Positions 51,483-57,707 of a stretch of 64,000 nucleotides of DNA are shown here, in pieces (the stretch's first letter is position 1; every line of letters starts with the position of its first letter). The stretch is from CAYSRM01 sp964475205 (GTDB taxonomy: Bacteria > Verrucomicrobiota > Kiritimatiellia > UBA8416 > CAYSRM01), in assembly GCA_964475205.1 (NCBI GenBank), contig CAYYVQ010000002.1, forward strand, positions 55,302 through 119,301. Direction: 5' to 3'. The notes under the pieces are model-generated. The model saw only the letters and a list, made by a program, of their open reading frames with translations. It was not told where the DNA came from and searched no databases. Both the position numbers and the translations under genes were made by a program.

Positions 51483-52514
51483 ATGAACAACAGACGTTCA
51501 ACAGCATTCCCTTTTTCAGGGATGAAAGACAATGAGCTGCTTGACATGAGAATCAAGGACCTCGGCGTCAGGATCGAAGGCTCACGGCTTCAGCCGCGAA
51601 TCAAACAACTCTACGCGGAGCTGGACAGCAAAGGCATTTCTTTCAAGCCAGAATGTTTCCTGGCTGACGAATGGATGTGCCCCGACAACGAACCGGTTAT
51701 AGGGATCCCTTTTTTTCTTGCTCATCCCAGGCTTTCCAGTCTTGAACACAAAATGATGCTTGAAGTCGAAGGCGGAGACAAAAAAAGCTGTATGCAACTC
51801 CTCAGGCATGAAACAGGTCACACCATCAACTACGCCTACAAGCTCTATCGCAGAAAAAAATGGCGCGAACTTTTTGGACCATTCTCACTCGAATATCCGG
51901 AACGGTATAAATACCGACCCTACAGCAAGCGGTTCGTAAGGCATCTCGACGACTGGTATGCGCAGTATCATCCTGACGAGGACTTTGCGGAGACTTTCGC
52001 GGTATGGCTCACACCCGGCTCAAACTGGCCCGAACGCTACAAGGGCTGGAAGGCCCTCGACAAACTCGAATACGTTGATCACTTGATGAAGGAAACAGGT
52101 CGGCGCCCTCCATTGAAAGAAAAAGGCAGGAAAATGTGGGAAGCCTCAACACTGCGGAGCACACTCCGAACTTATTATAAGCGCAAGAGGGAATTTTCCG
52201 CAGAAAATTACCCCGACTTTCACGATTTTTTTCTTAACAGTCTGTTCAGCCGTGAAAAAGATGACAACTCCAATAAAGCACATTCAGTGTTTGTCACTTA
52301 CAGAAAACAACTAATTGACTGCGTTTCTCTTTACACTGGCGAGAAAAAATACTTTATTGACCGACTGTTAAGAGAACTGACAACGAGATCACGAGAGCTT
52401 CGCCTGTATTGCAATCTACCCGAAGAACAGGCAATTCTGCGGATTGCCGCTTACGTTACAACGCTGATTATGAATTACATCTATACGGGCACATTCAGGA
52501 AAAACAAAAAATGA
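51483..52514 (+). CDS. Putative zinc metallopeptidase (HETGH)
   Basis: The 343-residue protein belongs to the putative zinc-binding metallopeptidase type seen in several Gram-negative genomes. The zinc motif is LRHETGHTINYAYKL (HExxH with Thr) and a probable third ligand Glu is in DEDFAETFAVWLTPGSNW, a gluzincin pattern. No signal peptide was seen. AGGA lies eight bases before ATG 51483; an in-frame ATG at 51522 is too close to a ribosome-binding site. It overlaps the next gene by four bases (ATGA), so it is translationally coupled to the ATP-grasp enzyme. Confidence 0.75.
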   Translation: MNNRRSTAFPFSGMKDNELLDMRIKDLGVRIEGSRLQPRIKQLYAELDSKGISFKPECFLADEWMCPDNEPVIGIPFFLAHPRLSSLEHKMMLEVEGGDKKSCMQLLRHETGHTINYAYKLYRRKKWRELFGPFSLEYPERYKYRPYSKRFVRHLDDWYAQYHPDEDFAETFAVWLTPGSNWPERYKGWKALDKLEYVDHLMKETGRRPPLKEKGRKMWEASTLRSTLRTYYKRKREFSAENYPDFHDFFLNSLFSREKDDNSNKAHSVFVTYRKQLIDCVSLYTGEKKYFIDRLLRELTTRSRELRLYCNLPEEQAILRIAAYVTTLIMNYIYTGTFRKNKK

Positions 52515-53521
52515 AGAAAATGCGCATTCTTGTAATTTTTGACAGCGGCGCAAATTATCCGGCCGACTATGATTACTCCGAGGAATTTTCCCAGGAAGAC
52601 TGGTTCACCGAAGCCGCTGTTATCGAAACGCTCACGCTAATGGGCCATAATGTCGAATTCATGGGCCTTCACGATGACGTCGCCCCCCTTTATAAGGGGC
52701 TTTCGGAAAACCGGCCGGACGTGGTCTTCAACCTCACAGAAGTGTTTGCCGGAAAAGCCAGTCTTGACAAGAACATCCCGGCATTTCTTGAACTGATGCG
52801 CGTTCCATACACAGGCTGCAACGCTGACGGACTAATCGTGTGCAATAACAAGGCGCTTTCAAAAAAAATTTTTTCCTACCATAAAATCAAGACACCTCAG
52901 TTTCATACTTTCCGTAAAAACTACAAAATACGCGTTCCGTTGAAACTACAATTTCCCCTGATCGTCAAACCCCTCCGGGAAGAAGCTTCTACCGGCATAT
53001 CAATGGCGTCTCACGTTAAAGATGAAACAGAACTGTGTGACCGGATCAGGTTTATTCACAGCAGCATGAACATGAATGCTATCGCCGAAGAATATATCGA
53101 AGGACAGGAACTCTATATAAGCATCCTGGGAAATAAACGCCTCCAGTCCTTCCCTGTCCGGGAAATGGAATTCAGGAACATGCCCGCAGGCATGCCTCGT
53201 TTTGCAACCTTCAAGGCCAAGTGGGATGAAAATTATCGGAAAAAATGGGGCATCGTTAACGGTTTCGCAACAGGACTCGCCGCGGAAATGTCGGAAAAAA
53301 TGGTGAATGTCTGTAAAAAGGCCTACCGTTCACTTAACCTGGACGGATATGCCAGGTTTGACTGCCGCCTGACAGATGCGGGAAAACTGTATATTGTGGA
53401 AGCTAACGGCAATCCCGAACTTGCGCAGGGAGACGAGTTTGCAGAAGCAGCGCAAAAAGCCGGCATGTCTTACGACATATTGCTGGACCGGATTTTACGT
53501 CTTGCGTTTGCAAGAGAATAG
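52511..53521 (+). CDS. ATP-grasp enzyme, D-Ala-D-Ala-ligase-like
   Basis: The 336-residue protein has the fold of carboxylate-amine ligases. Features are VFNLTEVFAGKASLDKNIPAFLELMRVPYTGCNADGLIVCNNKALSKKIF, IVKPLREEASTGISMASHV, IAEEYIEGQELYISILG, and the Mg/ATP-binding end DGYARFDCRLTDAGKLYIVEANGNPELAQGDEFAEAA. It is not a housekeeping Ddl by context: it starts inside the metallopeptidase stop (ATGA overlap) and is followed after 12 bases by an SMP-30 gene. The product it ligates is unknown. Confidence 0.85.
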   Translation: MKKMRILVIFDSGANYPADYDYSEEFSQEDWFTEAAVIETLTLMGHNVEFMGLHDDVAPLYKGLSENRPDVVFNLTEVFAGKASLDKNIPAFLELMRVPYTGCNADGLIVCNNKALSKKIFSYHKIKTPQFHTFRKNYKIRVPLKLQFPLIVKPLREEASTGISMASHVKDETELCDRIRFIHSSMNMNAIAEEYIEGQELYISILGNKRLQSFPVREMEFRNMPAGMPRFATFKAKWDENYRKKWGIVNGFATGLAAEMSEKMVNVCKKAYRSLNLDGYARFDCRLTDAGKLYIVEANGNPELAQGDEFAEAAQKAGMSYDILLDRILRLAFARE

Positions 53522-53533
53522 AAAGAGCAGAAA

Positions 53534-54415
53534 ATGTCAATAGAAGCTGAACCTCTCGTAAGAAAAAGAACCTCCCTGGGAGAAAGCGCGTTCTGGGATG
53601 GTAGAAAAAACATCCTCTTCTGGGTCGACATCAATAAACGCACAATCTTTGCGTTTGATCCATCAACAGCAAAAAACCGGGAATGTAAACTCGACCAGAT
53701 GGTCGGAGCTGTAGTTACCACCAGCCAAGGCGGCATAATTGCCTGCCTGCAGGACGGCATTTACGCGGTCAATTTTGAAACAAGGGCGGCTGAGAAACTC
53801 GCCGATATCGAATCCGACAGGGATAATACAAGATTCAACGACGCCAAATGCGACCCTGCCGGCCGCCTCTGGGCTGGAACAATGTCGATGGGCCGTCCCA
53901 GGCGGCCGGGCACGCTATATAGAATAGACCCTGATTACCGGGTCTGCTCGATGATTCAAAACGTAAAAACTTCCAATGGCCTTGTCTGGACATCGGATTC
54001 AAAAACCATGTATTACTCAGACACCCCGACACAAAGTATTGACTCATTTGATTATCACATAGAAACCGGCTCAATTTCGAACAGAAAAAGCGCAATCAGA
54101 ATCGCCGAGGCCTGCGGCGGAGCCGACGGGATGGCAATAGACGCTGATGACAACATCTGGGCCGCTCATTACGGCGGAGGATGTGTGCGGTGCTGGGATC
54201 CCAAAACCGGCAAAGTGCTTGAAACTGTAAAAATCCCTGGCGCCAAAAACGTCACCTCATGCAGTTTCGGCGGCCCGGATCTGAAAACGCTCTACATAAC
54301 AACCGCCAGCCAGAAGCTGAGTGAACAGGAACTCAAAGACTATCCTAATTCCGGTTTCCTGTTTGCCGCCAGCGTAACAGCAGACGGCAGACTGTTCTCC
54401 GAATTCGGGGGATAA
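53534..54415 (+). CDS. SMP-30/gluconolactonase-like beta-propeller
   Basis: The 293-residue six-bladed propeller of the SMP-30/gluconolactonase/LRE family has metal ligands in LGESAFWDG (Glu), RFNDAKCDPAGRLWAGTM (Asn), SNGLVW (Asn) and GGADGMAIDADDNIW (Asp). It is a predicted lactonase hydrolysing a sugar-acid or other lactone. It starts 12 bases after the ATP-grasp gene, forming an apparent three-gene operon with it and the metallopeptidase, and is followed by a repeat-rich gap. Confidence 0.85.
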   Translation: MSIEAEPLVRKRTSLGESAFWDGRKNILFWVDINKRTIFAFDPSTAKNRECKLDQMVGAVVTTSQGGIIACLQDGIYAVNFETRAAEKLADIESDRDNTRFNDAKCDPAGRLWAGTMSMGRPRRPGTLYRIDPDYRVCSMIQNVKTSNGLVWTSDSKTMYYSDTPTQSIDSFDYHIETGSISNRKSAIRIAEACGGADGMAIDADDNIWAAHYGGGCVRCWDPKTGKVLETVKIPGAKNVTSCSFGGPDLKTLYITTASQKLSEQELKDYPNSGFLFAASVTADGRLFSEFGG

Positions 54416-54521
54416 CACTTTTACGGTACTCTCAAAATCCTAAGGCGCATTGATCACACTTTTTCGAGCAGAAACGGTTCAGAGTATTGGCAGTGTGGGT
54501 CGAAACCGTTTTGTCCGGGCT

Positions 54522-54545
54522 CTCGCTGTGTAGACACACAGCGAG
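54522..54545. repeat. Perfect 10-bp hairpin in a repeat-rich gap
   Basis: CTCGCTGTGT (54522-54531) and ACACAGCGAG (54536-54545) form a 10-bp perfect stem with a four-base AGAC loop. It lies in the 54416-54763 gap, which I see as gene-free and repeat-rich; no poly-T follows, so it is more a structural repeat than a typical terminator. The gap also holds AAACCGGTTT-like palindromes. Confidence 0.5.
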
Positions 54546-54579
54546 ATCGGGGAAACCGGTTTTGGCCTGCAATGGCTGT

Positions 54580-54623
54580 GCTATGGAACGTTTATGCCGA
54601 AGGAGTGTGAGAAATGCGGGCTA
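54580..54623. repeat. Second copy of the dispersed gene-end repeat
   Basis: GCTATGGAACGTTTATGCCG then AAGGAGTG matches 45791-45818; it continues into TGAGAAATGCGGGCTA, the complement of TAGCCCGCATTTCTCA. Together with 45750-45818 and 50580-50594 this makes a small family of extragenic repeats in the 45-55 kb region. Confidence 0.7.
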
Positions 54624-54763
54624 GGCTTATGCCTTAACGGGTACACTAATTTTGCGCAAGACATTTTTATACCTTTTCGGGTGAATTTAAAAATCAGAGC
54701 TTCACATTACCAGTAAAAGCCGGTTACAAAGATTGGCCAATGGCGTCTGTTGTGCGAAGAGGT

Positions 54764-55741
54764 TCATTTGAAAACCGCATCGGCGGCGCGCTGTCCCGCC
54801 TGGGTGCCTATTCCGCCGGTAAACGCACCCACTCCGGCGCCGATTGTGCTGCCGACAATTTTCTTTATGCGGTTCCCCCAACTGTTCTCACGCTGGGCGA
54901 GGGCTTCGGCCTCGACAGCCGCGAGTTTCTGGGCCTGAGCGCGCATGGCTTCGGCCTCGGCCTGCGCATCCGCTGTCACGCGGGCGGCCCGCTCCTGCTC
55001 GGCGGCCTGGCGCTCGATGGACATCTGCTGCATGCCGGCCTGGGCAGTCTGCATGGCCTGCTCGCGGCGCGCCCTGCGGCGCTGGGCAAAGGAGTCCAAA
55101 GCGCTGCCCGACGATGCGGCTCTGTTGTCCCAGGCTGGCGCCTGGACCTCGGCGGCGCGCAATGGGTTGGCGGGACGACGGCGCGCTTGTTTAGGCGCGG
55201 GCGTCGCCGCCTGATTTCGTTCCAACCATGCATCCAGAGGAGGAACGCCGGACTGCTTTGCGGAAACCGCGGACCATGTCTGGATCTCGCCCAACAAACT
55301 TGTCCCGCCCGCCAACTGGTCTTTAAGCCAGCGGTCAAGAGCAAGACGCCGGAGAGACTTGTAATCGGATGGAGGTTTCAATAAACCGACTTGCTTAGAC
55401 AACTGCTCAAGGTAGCGGATGTTTCCCGATTTTTCAGCCGCAGTGAATTCAGCCACAAACGATGCGAAACGCTTGCGCGCATTGTCTCCAAACTCTTTCT
55501 TGAGATCTGCGCGCAATGAACCGACTTCGTCTTCAAGCCATTCGTCGGCTAGATTGGTGATCTGTTTGGCTTCGGATGCAGCCGGTGCGCCAGCAGCCAG
55601 TTTATGGGCCTGGCTTTGCACCTCCTGGGCCAATGAAAAACGAATATATGAGCGCAGCAGCACCTCGTCAGCAGACGTTTTCGCCGACGACATCAGCGGC
55701 AGGCATACTCCGATCAATACTGCAATGAGAATACTCTTCAT
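54764..55741 (-). CDS. Exported coiled-coil protein with glycine-zipper C-terminus
   Basis: The 325-residue protein is not a recognised family. A signal peptide (MKSILIAVLIGVCLPLMSSA) is followed by an Ala/Glu/Lys-rich helical region, a segment of Arg-rich sequence (PKQARRRPANPLRAAEV), and a long predicted coiled coil (RRRARREQAMQTAQAGMQQMSIERQAAEQERAARVTADAQAEAEAM). The last 40 residues (SWGNRIKKIVGSTIGAGVGAFTGGIG...AGQRAADAVF) resemble a motif in the 807-residue protein of the same operon. ATG 55741 has GAGGAG five bases upstream. It is the last gene of the operon and may be an envelope component. Confidence 0.7.
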   Translation of the reverse strand: MKSILIAVLIGVCLPLMSSAKTSADEVLLRSYIRFSLAQEVQSQAHKLAAGAPAASEAKQITNLADEWLEDEVGSLRADLKKEFGDNARKRFASFVAEFTAAEKSGNIRYLEQLSKQVGLLKPPSDYKSLRRLALDRWLKDQLAGGTSLLGEIQTWSAVSAKQSGVPPLDAWLERNQAATPAPKQARRRPANPLRAAEVQAPAWDNRAASSGSALDSFAQRRRARREQAMQTAQAGMQQMSIERQAAEQERAARVTADAQAEAEAMRAQAQKLAAVEAEALAQRENSWGNRIKKIVGSTIGAGVGAFTGGIGTQAGQRAADAVFK

Positions 55742-55751
55742 AGTCACTCCT

Positions 55752-56678
55752 CTAATTTTCAACCATACGCAATTGGATTCGGCCCGAGCCGATATCCAGC
55801 ACCTGGATCTTGAGCTCGTCCGGCGGCGAGAGGACCAGTTCCTCGGCCAGTTCCTCGGCGGGCAGCCGCGATTTCATGCTGAACTCGGCCATGCCGGCGG
55901 TGTAGCTGCGCTGAACCACATTCTGGAGATCCTTGGTGCGCGAACGCAGGGAATCGCGGATGGCACGCAACTTCCAGATTTGATCGACGCCCCCGACGGT
56001 CAACTCGACCGAATTATTGAATTCGCCGGCGCCGCCCGCCTGCGCCGGAGTCCATTTTGAGAGCATGTTGGGAATGATCTTGTCAAGCGTGACCGAAGCC
56101 GCCGAACGGAGAGCTTTCGCGCTGCCGCTGACGTCCTCGAGGCCGACCTGTGTCGAGTCCTCCGAGGCCGACGAGAGGGTTGTCGCGTTATCAGTACGCA
56201 CAGCGCGCAGTGTGACCACAGCCTGATAGGATCGGAGATTGGTATCGGCTATCCGGCGGGCCGAAGGCTTGGCCACCGCCTCGCCAACCAGGACCAGGTC
56301 GGCGCCGAACTGGGTCCCCAATGCAGCCGCCCCGCGGTTGTCTCCGGCAGCCTTAAGCATTTGCTGGCTGCGGGCGATGTTGGCGCGAACCATATCCTGA
56401 TCCACCACCGGCACGCCCAGTTCGACCAGCTTGCGGACCGCCATCGACTCCACCTCCGACGTGGCAACCGTGCCGAGGCTTTGCTCGTCCACCATGATCA
56501 TTACCCGCGGCAGCACCGCCGGTAATACCAACGGGGCGGAGGCATGGCTGATTGCCGGTTTGACAATGGGCGCCTGCTGATAAGTCTGAACTGGTCTGGG
56601 AGCGGAACAGCTTGCGCTGAAAAGCATTGTCATCAATACCGCCATCCAGATGGGATGCATTCTTCTAATTTCATTCAT
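55752..56678 (-). CDS. Predicted lipoprotein with CsgG/TolB-like alpha/beta domain
   Basis: The 308-residue product has an N-terminal signal ending near Cys24 (FSASC), a weak lipobox. The next domain (about 60-190) has MVDEQSLGTVATSEVESMAVRKLVELGVPVVDQDMVRANI and GTQFGADLVLVGEAVAKPSARRI, the alternating pattern of CsgG-like or related lipoproteins; an all-alpha/beta C-terminal half follows with no named match. It sits in the operon between the 186-residue CsgG-like gene and the last gene, with gaps of about ten bases. ATG 56678 has AAGGA at good spacing. Confidence 0.65.
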   Translation of the reverse strand: MNEIRRMHPIWMAVLMTMLFSASCSAPRPVQTYQQAPIVKPAISHASAPLVLPAVLPRVMIMVDEQSLGTVATSEVESMAVRKLVELGVPVVDQDMVRANIARSQQMLKAAGDNRGAAALGTQFGADLVLVGEAVAKPSARRIADTNLRSYQAVVTLRAVRTDNATTLSSASEDSTQVGLEDVSGSAKALRSAASVTLDKIIPNMLSKWTPAQAGGAGEFNNSVELTVGGVDQIWKLRAIRDSLRSRTKDLQNVVQRSYTAGMAEFSMKSRLPAEELAEELVLSPPDELKIQVLDIGSGRIQLRMVEN

Positions 56679-56690
56679 TATATATTCCTT

Positions 56691-57251
56691 TCAACGCAGT
56701 TCGCGGGTAAGGGCCGTTGTCATCTCATTCACCACTGATCGCGATTGCTGGGCCAACGTGGTTCCGCGCGATCCGCTCCGGGCGTGATCGATGCTCCAGA
56801 GAATGCGCCCCGATGTCGAGTCGATCATCCTCACATTGATACCTACGACGGGCAGAGAGCGCCCCTTGTAGGCCATCATTTCATACTCCGATACCGTGCC
56901 GATTATGACCGCATTGGCCCCAGCCATCTGGCCGAGCTGGGCCGCCTGTCCGTTGGTCAGGCCCGACAGTGAGACCTCCGCCTCCCCCAAAACCCCGCTG
57001 AGCTGACTGCGCTCGATCAATTGATAGTTGCCGCCTTTCATCAGTTCCGTAACGAACACATCGGAGACCGAGGCCCCGATCAGTTCGGTTGCGGCCCGGA
57101 AAGGGAGCACGGCCACCTTTTTCACACCGACGGCCTCGGGCGTGACAAACACATTGGCCCCGCGGGCATTCACGCTAGAACTAGCACAGCCGCTGACCGC
57201 GAGCGCAGCCACAGAAAATGCGACCGGCACAAATAACATAACTTTTTTCAT
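56691..57251 (-). CDS. CsgG/LpoB-family lipoprotein
   Basis: The 186-residue product has signal peptide and lipobox AVSGC (Cys22). The domain reads VAVLPFRAATELIGASVSDVFVTELMKGGNYQLIERSQLSGVLGEAEVSLSG, GAQLGQMAGANAVIIGTVSEYEMMAYKGR and a C-terminal IDSTSGRILWSIDHARSGSRGTTL. This matches CsgG/LpoB-like lipoproteins. At 186 residues it is shorter than channel-forming CsgG (about 277) and near LpoB in size, so a periplasmic adaptor role is likelier than a pore. It is strongly similar to the N-terminal domain of the gene at 61072-63279, its paralogue. Confidence 0.85.
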   Translation of the reverse strand: MKKVMLFVPVAFSVAALAVSGCASSSVNARGANVFVTPEAVGVKKVAVLPFRAATELIGASVSDVFVTELMKGGNYQLIERSQLSGVLGEAEVSLSGLTNGQAAQLGQMAGANAVIIGTVSEYEMMAYKGRSLPVVGINVRMIDSTSGRILWSIDHARSGSRGTTLAQQSRSVVNEMTTALTRELR

Positions 57252-57263
57252 TTTTTTATTCCT

Positions 57264-57665
57264 TTAATTCTGTCTTTCAAGCTTGCGAACCCGTTTCTCT
57301 AGATTCTGAAGCTTTGCAATCTGCCTCTCAATTCTGGTCAAACGCTTCTCGACATCCGCCAGCCGTCGATCGAAAGAGGTCGCCAATGTTGGCCGCCGAG
57401 TGGTCGGGCCCAGCCTTTCCTCAATCTTATCAATACGCGTCTCGGCCGCTTTGAGCGTTTTTTCCATAGCAGAAAACTCTTCGCTCAAATCTTCAATTTT
57501 ATCTTCCGGCTCGGTATCGCTATCATGCACCTTCGGGAAAAGAGCCTCGACCGCCTTGTTCGGGTCAGCATCCTTTGATTGCGCGTCAGAAGTTGAAGTC
57601 ATCCCGAAAAGCAGGATCACGCCAACCCCTAATACTCGGAGCAGCATAGTTTTTCTAGAATACAT
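57264..57665 (-). CDS. Exported small coiled-coil protein
   Basis: The 133-residue product has a signal peptide (LLRVLGVGVILLFGMTSTSDA) and then an acidic linker (DSDTEPEDKIEDLSEEF) and a long heptad-rich region (ETRIDKIEERLGPTTRRPTL, DVEKRLTRIERQIAKLQNLEKRVRKLERQN). No enzymatic motif; a probable oligomerisation or spacer protein in the periplasm. The start lies 42 bases after the 807-residue gene and is 12 bases before the CsgG-like gene, so it is in the same operon. Confidence 0.65.
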   Translation of the reverse strand: MYSRKTMLLRVLGVGVILLFGMTSTSDAQSKDADPNKAVEALFPKVHDSDTEPEDKIEDLSEEFSAMEKTLKAAETRIDKIEERLGPTTRRPTLATSFDRRLADVEKRLTRIERQIAKLQNLEKRVRKLERQN

Positions 57666-57707
57666 CGCTTCATCACACCTTCTTTAACAATATGCATTCA
57701 ATTATCA

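Noticed and set aside
43382..54763. Integrated genomic island at ssrA
   Set aside because: No integrase and no duplicate of the ssrA 3' end are visible, so I report only the truncated kinase as suggestive.
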